A stretch of DNA of 64,000 bases from the NCBI GenBank assembly GCA_014192545.1, contig BJHL01000002.1, positions 665,848-729,847 on the forward strand, read 5' to 3'. The notes below the pieces were generated by a model. It did not search any database, had not been told where the DNA came from, and saw only the letters and a list, made by a program, of their open reading frames with translations. A program made the translations under genes and the position numbers. Source of the stretch: Phycisphaerae bacterium. Its GTDB lineage: Bacteria; Planctomycetota; Phycisphaerae; Phycisphaerales; UBA1924. Of this stretch, positions 1-10,200 are shown piece by piece. Positions within the stretch are counted from its first letter, which is position 1. Every line of letters begins with the position of its first letter.

Positions 1-840
1 GCCCACGCTGATGCGGTCGATAGGGCCGAAGAAGCCGCCGTAGGGGCAGCCGTAGGTGCAGAAACCTTTGTTGCCCAGGAAGTAGACGGTGACGAAGCAA
101 CAGACGAAGATGAAGGGGATGGCGACGTACCAGGGTGGGAAGGTGGACCAGAAATCTTCGACGACGGTGGCGTTGCGAAAGCCGGGGAAGGGGCGGACTT
201 CGCCTATCCAGAGCGGCAGCGGAGCGCGGGCGTATTTGACTGCTTCGTCGCGCAGCATGGCGGCGGGGCCTTGGTCGAAGGCGGGGCCTGCGAATTGGGA
301 GACGGCGATTTGGGTGCTTTCGCGGACGAAACGCTGGAGACCTTCGCGCCGGACGGTGGGCCAGACGAACATGTAGAGTGCGAGGATGAGCGGCACCCAG
401 AGGAGCAGTCGCGAGCGGAAGGGCTTGGGGCGGACGCCCAGTTTGGTCATGATGGTGCTGCAGAGGTCTTGCAGCGCGATGATGTGGCAGCCCCAGCCGC
501 AGAAGAGGCGACCAAGGAAGAAGGTGGCGGTGAGGGCGATGGCGAAGAAGATGAGGCCTGCGTTGATTTCGCCGGCTTCGAGGGCGTACATCGATTCGCT
601 GGGTTCGACGGGGCTGACGGTGACGCCTGTGCGGAGCCACTGCACGAAGTGGATGATCATCGCGATGTGGACGGCGATGAGGGTGAAGGCGCGCCACTTG
701 GAGGCTTTGCTTTTTTTGATGGCGGCGTGTGGGGATGCGTCTGAAGTGGCGGAAGGTGGCGAAGGGAGTACGGAGAGGGAGATGGAGCGCGCGGGATTGG
801 CGACGGGCTTGACGTGGCAGTTTTTTTCGCGATCGCTCAC
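1..840 (-). CDS. membrane 4Fe-4S binding protein (polyferredoxin type), 3' end beyond window
   Basis: The frame runs from a GTG at 838-840 off the left edge, giving 280 codons of an incomplete gene. The protein has a polar N-terminus of about 50 residues, then hydrophobic segments near residues 51-69, 94-110 and 143-160. The motif [14 protein letters not shown] (114-127) follows the second segment and [13 protein letters not shown] lies near 260-272. Pairs of Cys-rich turns next to membrane helices are typical of NapH/CcoG-like membrane ferredoxins that pass electrons in respiratory complexes. The classic C-x2-C-x2-C-x3-CP clusters would come later and are not in the window. No strong ribosome site precedes the GTG, so the start is uncertain. 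The exact partner is unknown. Confidence 0.75.
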   Translation of the reverse strand, partial: MSDREKNCHVKPVANPARSISLSVLPSPPSATSDASPHAAIKKSKASKWRAFTLIAVHIAMIIHFVQWLRTGVTVSPVEPSESMYALEAGEINAGLIFFAIALTATFFLGRLFCGWGCHIIALQDLCSTIMTKLGVRPKPFRSRLLLWVPLILALYMFVWPTVRREGLQRFVRESTQIAVSQFAGPAFDQGPAAMLRDEAVKYARAPLPLWIGEVRPFPGFRNATVVEDFWSTFPPWYVAIPFIFVCCFVTVYFLGNKGFCTYGCPYGGFFGPIDRISVG

Positions 841-887
841 GTGAGAGTGTATCGGCGCGTGAAGATGAATCAGGCAGAAGAACGGCG

Positions 888-1262
888 ATGAAGCAATTAC
901 CCAGTAAACCTTGTGTCGTGTGCGGACGGGAGATTACGTGGCGCAAGAAGTGGGAACGTGACTGGGAGCAGGTGCGGTACTGCGGGGACAAGTGTCGGCG
1001 GGCGGGGGTAAGTGAAACGGATGCGGCACTGGAGCGGGCGATATTGGAACTGCTGGCGAAGCGGGCGGGTGGGGCGACGATTTGTCCCAGTGAGGCGGCG
1101 AGGCAAGTTGCGCCGGAGGGGTGGGAGGCGCTGATGGAGCCGGCGCGCAGTGCGGCAAGGCGATTGGTGGCGGCGGGGAAGGTGGTGATGACGCAGGGTG
1201 GGAAGGAAGTGGAGCCTTCGAGGGCGAGGGGGGTGGTGAGGGTGAGGTTGGTTGGGAGGTGA
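888..1262 (+). CDS. DUF2256-DUF3253 fusion protein, small zinc-ribbon plus winged-helix-like
   Basis: This is a 124-residue protein. Residues 7-37 hold [18 protein letters not shown] and YCGDKCR, the CxxC...CxxxC knuckle and Trp-rich pattern of DUF2256, a probable zinc ribbon. Residues 45-122 ([38 protein letters not shown], then a short basic strand) match the pattern of DUF3253, a small winged-helix-like domain. The two domains are often found fused in bacteria, but no biochemical role is established. It lies just downstream of, and divergent from, the partial ferredoxin gene, with about 47 bp between the starts. The domain calls are from memory of the families. Confidence 0.75.
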   Translation: MKQLPSKPCVVCGREITWRKKWERDWEQVRYCGDKCRRAGVSETDAALERAILELLAKRAGGATICPSEAARQVAPEGWEALMEPARSAARRLVAAGKVVMTQGGKEVEPSRARGVVRVRLVGR

Positions 1263-1283
1263 GGAGGTGAGAGGGTGTAGAGG

Positions 1284-1331
1284 TGAAGGGGTGAAGGGGT
1301 GAAGGGGTGAAGGGGTGAAGGGGTGAAGGGG
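1284..1331. repeat. six perfect tandem copies of the octamer TGAAGGGG
   Basis: Six uninterrupted 8-bp units lie between the DUF2256 gene and the end of sdaA, flanked by degenerate copies (GTGAGGAGG, GTGTAGAGG) on the left. The array is not coding in any retained gene. It may vary in copy number by slippage. Its unit length is the same as in the arrays at 26.5 kb and inside carB. Confidence 0.9.
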
Positions 1332-1357
1332 TGATGTGTGATTTTTTGAGCGATCAT

Positions 1358-1385
1358 CCGGGCCTTCGCAGAGCCTCAGGCCCGG
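1358..1385. other. GC-rich stem-loop just after sdaA
   Basis: CCGGGCC (1358-1364) pairs with GGCCCGG (1379-1385) around a 14-base loop, 13 bp past the sdaA stop on the minus strand. There is no U-run on the minus-strand transcript, so it could be a weak 3'-end hairpin or a dispersed repeat rather than a standard intrinsic terminator. Confidence 0.4.
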
Positions 1386-1397
1386 CGTCGGGATGTT

Positions 1398-2879
1398 TTA
1401 GCATTCGCTGACGTTGACGGAGATGTTGATAGCGAGGCCACCTTCGGCGGTTTCTTTGTATTTGCTTTTCATGTCTTTGGCGGTTTCCCACATGGTTTTG
1501 ATGACGCCGTCGAGGGTGACTTTGGCTTGCGTGGGGTCGCTTTCAATCGCGATGTTGGCGGCGGTGATGGCTTTGATTGCGCCCATGGTGTTGCGCTCGA
1601 TGCACGGGATTTGCACGAGGCCTGCGATGGGGTCGCAGGTCATTCCGAGGTGGTGTTCCATGGCGATTTCGGCGGCTTGGAGGACTTGACCGGGGCTGGC
1701 GCCCATCATTTGGGCGAGGCCTGCGGCGGCCATTGCGCTACTGACGCCTATCTCGGCTTGGCAGCCTCCCATGGCGGCGGAGATGGTTGCGCCTTTCTTG
1801 AAGAGGCTGCCGATTTCGCCGGCGGTCAGCATGAAGTCGATGATTTGGTCGTCGGTGGCTTGCATGAAGCAGGCGGCGTACATCATGACACTGGGGATGA
1901 CGCCTGCGGCACCGTTGGTGGGTGCGGTGACGACGCGGCCGAATGCGGCGTTTTCTTCATTCACAGCGAGAGCGAAGGTGCTGACCCACTTGAGCGTGTC
2001 TTGAAAGGTGTGGGCGAGGGTTGATTGGCCATCGCGGCGGACGGCGCGCATCCATGTGGAGACGTTGGTTTCGTTCACGATGGGGACGGTTGCGCCGAGT
2101 TTGTCGCCTTCGTGCGAGAAGGCGATGCCGAGGAGTTGGTGGTTGAGGCGGGCGGCGCGGCGCGAGACGTTGAGGCCGCCTGGGAGAGTGCCGGCGGTGT
2201 GGCAGCCGCGGTAGATGCATTCGCGCATGACGCGCCAGATGTGGAGGAGGCCTTCGCGAACTTGATCGTGCGTGCGCCAGGTGAGCTCGTTGCGCATGAC
2301 GATTTGCGGGATGGTGGCGTTTTGTTCTTGGCAGTAGCGTTCGAGTTCGGCGGATTTTTCGATTGGGAAGGGAAGACGAACGCGTTGGCGATGCTCGGCG
2401 TCGGTTTGTTCTTCTTGGACGATGAAGCCGCCGCCGACGCTGTAGTAGGTTTCGGCGATTTTGGAGTTGTCGGCGAGGGTGGCTTCGAAGGTGAGGGCGT
2501 TGGGGTGGTATGGGAGGACTTGGGTGACGTGGAAGCGGATTTGTGTGGCGGGGTCGAAGGGGATTTCGCGGGAGCCGCGGAGGGAGAGTGTGCGGCGGGC
2601 GCGGATGTCTTTTTCGATTTCGGGAAGCTGCGCGACGTCGCAGGTCACGGGGTCTTGGCCTGAGAGGCCCATCATGACGGCGAAGTCGGTGCCGTGGCCT
2701 TTGCCGGTTTTGGCGAGGGAGCCGAAGAGGTGGACGGTGATGGAAGTGATTTTTGCGAAGTCGTTGGAGGCGATGCAGCGGTCGAGGAAGCGTTGGGCGG
2801 CGCGCCAGGGGCCCATGGTGTGGGAACTGCTGGGACCTACGCCGATTTTGAGAATGTCGAAGACGGAGATAGATTCCAT
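1398..2879 (-). CDS. sdaA: L-serine ammonia-lyase (L-serine dehydratase), iron-sulfur single-chain type
   Basis: The enzyme deaminates L-serine to pyruvate and ammonia using a 4Fe-4S cluster. I start it at the ATG at 2877-2879 because the protein then begins [20 protein letters not shown], the family's usual N-terminus; the open frame extends about 76 residues further upstream without family similarity. The product is 493 residues, normal for the fused alpha-beta form. [14 protein letters not shown] is present. Candidate cluster cysteines are C373 (GGCQAEIG), C415 and C426. The last residue is Cys 493; in the structurally studied Legionella enzyme the C-terminal Cys reaches back to the cluster. 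The gene is divergent from a dicarboxylate/amino-acid symporter with 77 bp between starts, which suggests linked uptake and catabolism. Confidence 0.95.
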   Translation of the reverse strand: MESISVFDILKIGVGPSSSHTMGPWRAAQRFLDRCIASNDFAKITSITVHLFGSLAKTGKGHGTDFAVMMGLSGQDPVTCDVAQLPEIEKDIRARRTLSLRGSREIPFDPATQIRFHVTQVLPYHPNALTFEATLADNSKIAETYYSVGGGFIVQEEQTDAEHRQRVRLPFPIEKSAELERYCQEQNATIPQIVMRNELTWRTHDQVREGLLHIWRVMRECIYRGCHTAGTLPGGLNVSRRAARLNHQLLGIAFSHEGDKLGATVPIVNETNVSTWMRAVRRDGQSTLAHTFQDTLKWVSTFALAVNEENAAFGRVVTAPTNGAAGVIPSVMMYAACFMQATDDQIIDFMLTAGEIGSLFKKGATISAAMGGCQAEIGVSSAMAAAGLAQMMGASPGQVLQAAEIAMEHHLGMTCDPIAGLVQIPCIERNTMGAIKAITAANIAIESDPTQAKVTLDGVIKTMWETAKDMKSKYKETAEGGLAINISVNVSEC

Positions 2880-2956
2880 GGTGGGGAGCGTAGTGAGGGG
2901 TGCGTGTAGAGAGGACGCGAACGGGCGGCGGTGGCGGAGGGCGAATACCTTGCGGC

Positions 2957-4402
2957 ATGACGAACGCGACGACGGCTCGAACAGGACTTGCGCTGCATTG
3001 GAAGGTGCTGATTGGGCTTGCGCTGGGGGTAGTGGTTGGGCTGGTGATGAACGTTGCGTGGACGCAGGCGACGTGGCAGAGTTTGGGCGTGAATGACGCG
3101 AAGGCATTTTTGAGTGGGGCGGCGAGTGCGGAGCCGGGGGCGAATGACGGGGCGACTTTTGTGGCGCATGCGAGCGCGTTTGTGTCGCAGGCGGGGAAGT
3201 TTGTGGGTGATTTGTTTTTGCGGCTGCTGCGGCTGATTGCAGTGCCGGTGGTTTTGTTTTCGCTGGTGGCAGCGGTGGCGGGTGTGGGAGATTTTCGGAG
3301 GCTGGGGAGGTTGGGCGGGCTGACGGTGGGCGTGTTTGCGGTGACGGCGGTTTTGGCGGTGATGATTGGGATGGTGCTGACGAGTGTGGTGCGGCCTGGG
3401 AAATTTGTGGATGCGCAGACGCGTGACAAGATAGTGGCGCAGTTTGCGGATGCGGCGAGTCAGCGGGTGGCGAGTGCGGAGAAGTTTGGGAATGACAACT
3501 CGATTTGGACGCAGGTGGTGGATGCGTTTGCGGCGAATCCGTTTGCGGCGATGAGTAGCGGGAACATGCTGCAAGTGGTGACGACGGCGATATTGCTGGG
3601 CGTAGGACTCACGCTGGTGGGCGATGGGCGACGCAGGCAGGCGGTGGAGATGTTTGAGACGCTGGCGGAAGCATGCTTGCGCGTGGTTGGGTTGGTGATG
3701 AAGCTTGCGCCGTATGCGGTGTTTTGTTTGACGGCGGCGATTTTGGCGAACCTGGGTTGGAGCATTTTGGCGGCGGTGACGGTGTTTGTCGTGACAACGA
3801 TTGCAGGGCTGGCGCTGATTTTGTTTGTGCAGTATCCGGCGCTGATGTACGCGTTTACAACGCGAGAGAATCGCATGACGTTTGGGCGATTCTTCAAGGC
3901 GATGGCGCCAGCGAAGCTGCTGGCGTTTTCGAGTTCGTCAAGTGCGGCGACGCTGCCTGTGACGATGGAGTGCACGCGGAACCTGGGGGTTTCGGAGCGG
4001 GTGACGGGGTTTGTGTGCCCGCTGGGAACGACGATCAACATGGATGGGACGGCGTTTTATCAGGTGATGTGCGTGACGTTTCTCGCGCAGCTTTTTGGCG
4101 TGGAGTTGTCACTGGCGCAGCATGCGACGATTGGGTTTATGGCGATTTTGGTTGCCATTGGCAGTCCGGGGCTGCCTGGGGCGAGCATTGTGTTGATGGT
4201 GTTTGTGCTGGATGCGGTGAAGGTGCCGACGCAGGGGCTGGCGATCATCATCGCGGTGGATCGGGTGCTGGATATGTGCCGGACGGTGGTGAATGTGGCG
4301 GGTGATGCGGCGGCGAGTGTGATTGTGGCGAGCAAGGAAGGGGAACTTGCGACGGAAGCGGCGATGCAATCTCAAACGCAGGCGGCAGCGGACAGCCGAT
4401 GA
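2957..4402 (+). CDS. dicarboxylate/amino acid:cation symporter (DAACS family)
   Basis: This 481-residue inner-membrane carrier should import an acidic or small neutral amino acid, or a dicarboxylate, with sodium or protons. The start is the ATG at 2957, because residues encoded upstream are Gly-rich and unlike the family. Helix 1 is about residues 11-30. The re-entrant loop signature [17 protein letters not shown] and the sodium/substrate motif [15 protein letters not shown] are intact, followed by [13 protein letters not shown]. An insertion of about 35 residues after helix 1 (NDAKAF...HASAFVSQ) is longer than in GltP. Divergence from serine dehydratase hints at serine or threonine as a substrate, but the sequence alone cannot separate these from glutamate or aspartate. 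asnB starts 9 bp downstream, so the two are probably co-transcribed. Confidence 0.9.
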   Translation: MTNATTARTGLALHWKVLIGLALGVVVGLVMNVAWTQATWQSLGVNDAKAFLSGAASAEPGANDGATFVAHASAFVSQAGKFVGDLFLRLLRLIAVPVVLFSLVAAVAGVGDFRRLGRLGGLTVGVFAVTAVLAVMIGMVLTSVVRPGKFVDAQTRDKIVAQFADAASQRVASAEKFGNDNSIWTQVVDAFAANPFAAMSSGNMLQVVTTAILLGVGLTLVGDGRRRQAVEMFETLAEACLRVVGLVMKLAPYAVFCLTAAILANLGWSILAAVTVFVVTTIAGLALILFVQYPALMYAFTTRENRMTFGRFFKAMAPAKLLAFSSSSSAATLPVTMECTRNLGVSERVTGFVCPLGTTINMDGTAFYQVMCVTFLAQLFGVELSLAQHATIGFMAILVAIGSPGLPGASIVLMVFVLDAVKVPTQGLAIIIAVDRVLDMCRTVVNVAGDAAASVIVASKEGELATEAAMQSQTQAAADSR

Positions 4403-4411
4403 TGTGGAGAT

Positions 4412-6268
4412 ATGTGTGGCATTTTGGGCATCGTGACGCCGAAGGGAACGCAAGCGAATACATCGCGCGAGACGTTTGCGCGGGTACGTGATGCGATGGA
4501 GCATCGGGGGCCGGATTCGAGCGGGGTGTGGCAGCATGAGAATGTGCTGCTGGGGCATCGAAGGCTCGCAGTGATTGAGCTTTCAGCGGCGGGGCAGCAG
4601 CCGATGTTGTTGCATGATGCAGGTGACGACGGCGCGGTGCGGAGTGCGATGGTGTACAACGGCGAGTTGTATAACGACGCCGAGTTGCGAGGCACATTGG
4701 AGGCGAGTGGAACGTGCTGCGCGTCGGCGTCAGACACGGAGACGCTTGCGCGATGTGTGCAAGTGATGGGAACGGGCGTGATTGAAACGCTCCGAGGGAT
4801 GTTTGCATTTGCGAACTGGCACGTGCACGAGAGAACGTTGGTTCTCGGTCGCGATCCGATGGGCATCAAGCCGGTGTACTACGCGACTGTGCGGAGCGGC
4901 GGGGTTGAGCACTTTTGTTTTGCGAGTGAGTTGCAGGCGATGGAGAAGTTGCTGATTGCGCTGGGGCAGAGGTGCGAGCCGGACATGGTGACGGTGAGTG
5001 CGTATACGACGACGATTCGGGCGACGCTGGGGGCACGGACCTTGCTGCAGGGGGTGCGGGTGGTGCTGCCTGGGGAGGTGATTGAGGTTGATGCGGGTGG
5101 AGATGTGCTGCGTGTGACGCATCAGATATCGCATCATGTGTCGGGGCGAGCGGCGCGGCGGAGTGAGGAGCTCGCGAAGGAACTGGGTTCTTATGAGAAT
5201 GCGGTTGCGCGCGTGCGCGAGACGGTGATTGAGAGTGTGCGGGCGCATTTGGTGAGTGATGTGCCGGTGTGTACGTTGTTGTCGGGCGGGCTGGATAGCG
5301 CGATTGTGGCGAGTATCGCTCGCACGGAGCTTTCGTTTTGTGCCGGGGCGCGGGATAGTGGTGACGGGGCGCAGGTGAGTCCGGATTTTGCGTTTGCGGT
5401 GGAAGCAGCGGCGGCTTATGGCATGCGGCATCAAGAGGCGATTGTGACGCGGGAGATGTTTGCGGAGCAGTGGGCGGCGATGGTGAAGCACAACAGGCAG
5501 CCGCTAAGTACGCCGAATGAAATTGCAATTCATCATGTTGCGAAAACGCTTCGGGCGGCGGGGTGTGTAGTGACATTGTCGGGTGAGGGGGCGGATGAGT
5601 TGTTTGGTGGGTATGACTTGGCGCTGACGCAGGCTCGTGATGCGTGGGCGAGTGGAAGGGTGCGCACGGTGGAAGATGCGGGTGAGTTTGAGCTGGATGC
5701 GAATGCGTGGATTGCACGGGTAATGAAACAGCAGGTGCTGACGGCGGATGCGTGGCGAGCGGCGGAACAGGATGATGCGTTGCGAGGGCACTATCGCGAA
5801 GCGTTTGCGAAGGTTGCGGCAGAGCGCGATGATGATGAGCCTTTGCAGGCGCACTTGCGGTGGCAGCGGGCGACGAACTTGGTGGGGTTGTTGCAGCGGC
5901 TGGATACGGCGACGATGCGAGCGGGGGTTGAGGGGCGCACGCCGTTTGCGGATGTGCGGGTGATGGAGCTTGCGGAGAGTTTGCCTTTGGGGTGGAAGCT
6001 CCGAAGCGGTGACGCGGGGCTTACGACCAAGGCGGTGCTGCGGGATGCGTTCGCGAGTGATGTGCCTGCGGGGATTTTGCGGCGACCCAAGGCGAGTTTT
6101 CCGCTGCCGTTTCAGGCTTGGGTGGGCGATAGTGTGAGCGTACTTGGGCGGAGCGAGTTTATTCGCGAGATTGTGTCGCCTGCTGTTGTGCAACAGGTGA
6201 TGGAACACCCGCGCGAGTTGTGGCATGTAGCTTGGCCACTGGTGAACCTGGCGATGTGGCGTGGGTGA
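4412..6268 (+). CDS. asnB: asparagine synthetase, glutamine-hydrolysing
   Basis: The enzyme makes asparagine from aspartate, ATP and glutamine. The start ATG at 4412 exposes the catalytic N-terminal Cys (MCGILGIV) and has a GGAG ribosome site just upstream. The class II glutaminase domain (about 1-215) shows RGPDSSGVW, GHRRLAVIELS and YNGELYN. The synthetase domain shows the PP-loop LLSGGLDSAIV (about 289-299) and LSGEGADELFGGYD (about 390-403). The length is 618 residues, typical. The gene sits 9 bp after the symporter stop. Members of this family also act in exopolysaccharide or peptide modification, but no such cluster is visible here, so ordinary asparagine synthesis is favoured. Confidence 0.93.
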   Translation: MCGILGIVTPKGTQANTSRETFARVRDAMEHRGPDSSGVWQHENVLLGHRRLAVIELSAAGQQPMLLHDAGDDGAVRSAMVYNGELYNDAELRGTLEASGTCCASASDTETLARCVQVMGTGVIETLRGMFAFANWHVHERTLVLGRDPMGIKPVYYATVRSGGVEHFCFASELQAMEKLLIALGQRCEPDMVTVSAYTTTIRATLGARTLLQGVRVVLPGEVIEVDAGGDVLRVTHQISHHVSGRAARRSEELAKELGSYENAVARVRETVIESVRAHLVSDVPVCTLLSGGLDSAIVASIARTELSFCAGARDSGDGAQVSPDFAFAVEAAAAYGMRHQEAIVTREMFAEQWAAMVKHNRQPLSTPNEIAIHHVAKTLRAAGCVVTLSGEGADELFGGYDLALTQARDAWASGRVRTVEDAGEFELDANAWIARVMKQQVLTADAWRAAEQDDALRGHYREAFAKVAAERDDDEPLQAHLRWQRATNLVGLLQRLDTATMRAGVEGRTPFADVRVMELAESLPLGWKLRSGDAGLTTKAVLRDAFASDVPAGILRRPKASFPLPFQAWVGDSVSVLGRSEFIREIVSPAVVQQVMEHPRELWHVAWPLVNLAMWRG

Positions 6269-6372
6269 GCTTTTGGCCACGCAGTCGCGATGAACGCTAC
6301 AGATGGACCGACTTGCCAATCTTCACGCTCGATTAGGTTGCGAAAGGTGCGAACGTATGGCATGTCATTCGT

Positions 6373-7233
6373 ATGGCGTTGAACAGCATTAGCGGCGAAT
6401 CTCCGAAACAACACCGCATGCGAGCTGCAGAGCGGCATGAGGCGCATGGTCTGCGTTGTCCATTGGGTGAGCTTATTGACCTTTCGGCGACGGGTCTGCG
6501 TTGCAAGTGCAGCGGCAAGCCCAGCGTGGCGCAGGGGGCGGTCATTCCGCTGGTGCTTCAGAATAGCAACCAGACGATTCGGCTGATGGCGCGGGTTGTG
6601 TGGGTGCGGAAGGTTGGACTGATTACGGGTGAGTGGCAGGCGGGGCTGTATTTTCTGGACGTGCGGCCAGGGATCAAGGCTGCAATTGAGCAGTTTGCGA
6701 AGTATGGATTTATTCAGAATCTTGGTGGTGGTGCGAGTGGATTGGTTGATTTGACGCCGACGACGGCAACGACGTCGAACTCGACTTCGACAACTTCGGT
6801 GAGTTCGACTAGTACGACGGGGAGTAAGTCGTCAGGCAGCAACGGCGGCTCTGCGAAGACGACAACGGGTAATGCTGGTACAAACGGTACTGGTGCAAGC
6901 AGTTCGAGTTCGAGCAAACCCACGGCGGAGCCGAAAGCGGGTCCGCGGGTTGATCCGGCGGCGCAGCGATTTGCGACGGTGGAGATCGAAGACTTGTATC
7001 AGCACCTTGGGCTGACGATTGACGCGAGTGAGAGTGAGATTGTCAATGCGTATCGCGCTATTGCGAAACAACTGCACCCGGATCAAAACCAAGACCCGGC
7101 TGCGGCAGAGCGGTTCATCTTCATCAACAAGGCGTATGGCGTTTTACGAGATACGAGCAAACGAGCGAAGTATGACATGATGTTGCGGGCGAGCCAGCAG
7201 GGACGTATGAACACGACTGCGCGGGCGGCGTGA
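6373..7233 (+). CDS. PilZ domain protein with C-terminal J domain
   Basis: The protein has 286 residues. The N-terminal third is a PilZ domain with both cyclic-di-GMP signatures: R17-AAE-R21 and D36-LSAT-G41, followed by strands ending in AGLYFLDV. Residues about 128-190 are a low-complexity Ser/Thr/Gly linker. Residues about 203-275 are a J domain (DLYQHLGLTIDASESEI, YRAIAKQLHPDQN with the HPD triad at 235-237, then INKAYGVLRD). J domains stimulate Hsp70 ATPase through HPD. The combination suggests a co-chaperone whose action depends on cyclic-di-GMP; that is inference. The gene stands alone, 104 bp after asnB, and no obvious ribosome site precedes the ATG. Confidence 0.88.
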   Translation: MALNSISGESPKQHRMRAAERHEAHGLRCPLGELIDLSATGLRCKCSGKPSVAQGAVIPLVLQNSNQTIRLMARVVWVRKVGLITGEWQAGLYFLDVRPGIKAAIEQFAKYGFIQNLGGGASGLVDLTPTTATTSNSTSTTSVSSTSTTGSKSSGSNGGSAKTTTGNAGTNGTGASSSSSSKPTAEPKAGPRVDPAAQRFATVEIEDLYQHLGLTIDASESEIVNAYRAIAKQLHPDQNQDPAAAERFIFINKAYGVLRDTSKRAKYDMMLRASQQGRMNTTARAA

Positions 7234-7252
7234 AACTCGTGAGTGACGGGCT

Positions 7253-10200
7253 TTACGCGTGCGTTGACGCGGGTGAGCCGCTGGCTGACGTTTGGTGGTG
7301 AACTGGCTTCATGGGCTTGATCCATTCTGCGATGCGCTGCACGCAGAAGTAGAGCACGGGAATGAAGAACAAGCCGAGGATGGTTGCCCCGACCATGCCG
7401 CCGAAGACGGCGGTGCCTAGAGCGCGGCGGCTGGCGGCGCCTGCGCCGGTGGCGTTGAGAAGTGGCACGACGCCCAAGATGAACGCGAAGCTGGTCATGA
7501 GAATGGGACGGAAGCGCGTGCGGGCAGCTTCGATGGTGCTGTCGAAGATGGACTTGCCTGCGGCACGATTTTCGCGGGCGAATTCGACGATGAGGATCGC
7601 GTTCTTCGCGCCAAGACCGATGAGAAGCACGAGGCCGATTTGCGTGAAGACGTTGTTGTCAAGGCCGCGGTACATGAGGGCGAGGGCTGCACCGGAGACG
7701 ACCAGCGGCACGCTGAGCACGACGGCGAAGGGCGTGGCCCAGCTTTCGTATTGCGCGGCGAGGATGAGATAGACGAGCAAGATGCCAAGAGCGAAAACGA
7801 TGAGGCCTTGACCGCCTGCGAGCTTTTCCTCGTAGCTCATCGCGCTCCATTCGTAGCCCATGGCATTACCTGTGACGGTTCCGTTGACGACTTCTTCCAT
7901 TTGCAGAAGCGCATCGCCGCTGGAGATGCCTGGCTTTGGCGCACCGAGGACGGTTGCCGACTGATACATGTTGTAACGCTCGACGCGGTCTGGGCCGAAA
8001 CTTTCGCGGACGGTAGCGAAGGAAGAGAGCGGGACCATTTTGCCTTGCGGGTTGCGAACTTCGAGGCGGGTGATGTCGGAAGTGGTGAGGCGGAATTGCG
8101 AGTCGGCTTGGACGTTGACTTGGAAGGTTCTGCCGTCGCGGTTGAAGTCGTTGATGTAGGAACTACCGAGGGCGGACTGCATGGTTTGGAAGACGGATTC
8201 GAGAGGGATGCCGAGTGAGAGCACTTTTTCGCGGTCGATATCGACGAAAAGCTGCGGCGTGGCTTCGCGGTAGCTGCTGAATGAGTAAGCGATGCCGGGT
8301 TTACCAAAGGATGCGCCGACGGTTTGGTCGACGGCTTGCTGCAGAGCTTGGCGGCCGCGATTGGCGCGGTCTTGCACGCGGAGGTCAAAGCCGCTGGCGT
8401 TGCCGATGCCTTGGATTGCGGGCAAACTGAAGGTGATGAGCTGGGCCTCTTGGATGGGCTGCACGGCGGCGTTGATTTCGCCGATGATTTTTTCGATGCT
8501 GCGGTGGTCCGTGGCTTTGCCTTTGTAGCGTTCGTCCCAGGGCTTGAGCACGATCCAAGCGTTGGCGTAGCTGGTGCCTTGGCCTTGGATGACGCTGAAG
8601 CCAGCGAGCGTGACCACGTCTTCGACGCCGTCAATTTTCTGGACGCGTTCGCTGACACGCTCGATGACGCTTTTGCTGCGTTCGAGGCTTGCGCCGTCGG
8701 GAAGTTGAGCGGCAACGACGACGAAGCCCAAATCTTCGGTTGGAACGAAGCCGGTGGGGACGCTGCGGATGAGTTGGACGGTGCCGAAGACGACGCCAAC
8801 GAAGAGCAGCAACGTGACGATGGCGACGCGGACACTTTGGCGGACGATCCAGACGTAGATGTTGGTGATGAAGTCGAAGACGCGGTTGAAGAGGTTGCCA
8901 GCCCAGCGGAGGGGGCGGAAGAGGATGAAGCCTTGGTTGCTTTGATGGGCTGGCTGGCCTGCGGCGTGGCCGTGAGCTTTGAGCAACAAGGCGCACAGAG
9001 CGGGGGCGAGCGTGAGAGCGCAGACTGCGGAGAGGGCGGTGCTGGCGGCGATGGTGAGAGCGAACTGGCGGTACATCTCGCCCGTGATGCCCGGGAGTGC
9101 GGCGGTGGGCAGGAAAACGCTCATGAGGACGAGCGTGATGGCGATGACTGGGCCGGTGATTTCGGTCATCGCTTTGATGGTTGCGTCGCGGGCACCCAAG
9201 CCGAACTGGGTCATGTTGCGTTCGACATTTTCGACGACGACGATGGCGTCATCGACGACGATGCCGATGGCGAGGACAAGACCGAACATGGTGAGCATGT
9301 TGATGCTGAAGCCGAAGGCGAGCAGCAGGAGAAATGTGCCGATGAGCGAGACGGGGATGGTGAGAGCGGGGATGATGGTTGTGCGGACGCTTTGGAGGAA
9401 GATGAGGACGACGATGACGACGAGGATGAAGGCCTCGATGAGGGTTTTGATGACTTCGTGCTGCGAAGCCTTGATGAACATGGAGCTGTTGTAGAAGAAC
9501 TTGGCTTGCACGTCGTCGCCCAGTTTGGCTTGTGGGCGAAGCGGGTTGCCGGGGCTGTTGAGAGCTTTGAGTTTGGCTTCAATGGCGTCGGTGAGATCAA
9601 CGAGGTTCGCGCCGGGCAATTGGTAGCAGACGATGATGCTGTTGGGTTTGCTGTTGAAGGTGCTGAGCGTGCTGTAGTCGCGGGCGCCGAGTTCGACGCG
9701 GCCGATGTCTTTGAGGCGGACGCGGGCGTTGCCTTCGGACTTGACGATGATGTCGGCGAATTGCTCGGCGGAGCTCAGGCGACCTTGCGTGTTGACGATG
9801 AGTTCGAGGTTGGTGCCTTGCGGGGCGGGTTGGCGGCCGATTGCACCGGCGGCGACTTGCACGTTTTGCGCGCGGATGGATGCGGCGACTTCGCTAACGG
9901 TGAGATTGCGGGCCTTGAGCTTCTCGGGGTCGAGCCAGACGCGCATGGCGAACTCTTTGGCGGGGAGGATGTTGGTTGCGCCAACGCCTGGGATGCGCGC
10001 GAATTCGTCGCGCCAGTAATTTGCGAGGAAGTTGCTGAGTTGGACGTCGTCGACGGTGCCTTTGGGGCTGCTGAGTGAGATGACGCCGGCGAGGCTGGTG
10101 CTTTGTTTGCGAGTTGTGACACCCAGGCGGCGGACTTCTTCAGGGAGCTTGGCTTGAGCGATGGCGACGCGATTTTGGACCAGGACGCTGGCGATGTCGG

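Noticed and set aside
1284..1331. CRISPR-like array
   Set aside because: Units are 8 bp, directly adjacent, with no spacers; it is a simple tandem repeat. No other direct repeat with unique spacers was found in the window.
1957..3429. 490-codon open frame on the minus strand
   Set aside because: Its translation is Arg/Pro/His-rich and overlaps sdaA and the symporter gene, both of which have clear family motifs.
8324..10078. 584-codon acidic open frame on the + strand
   Set aside because: It is the antisense of the RND permease; the Asp/Glu-rich composition comes from the complementary codons.
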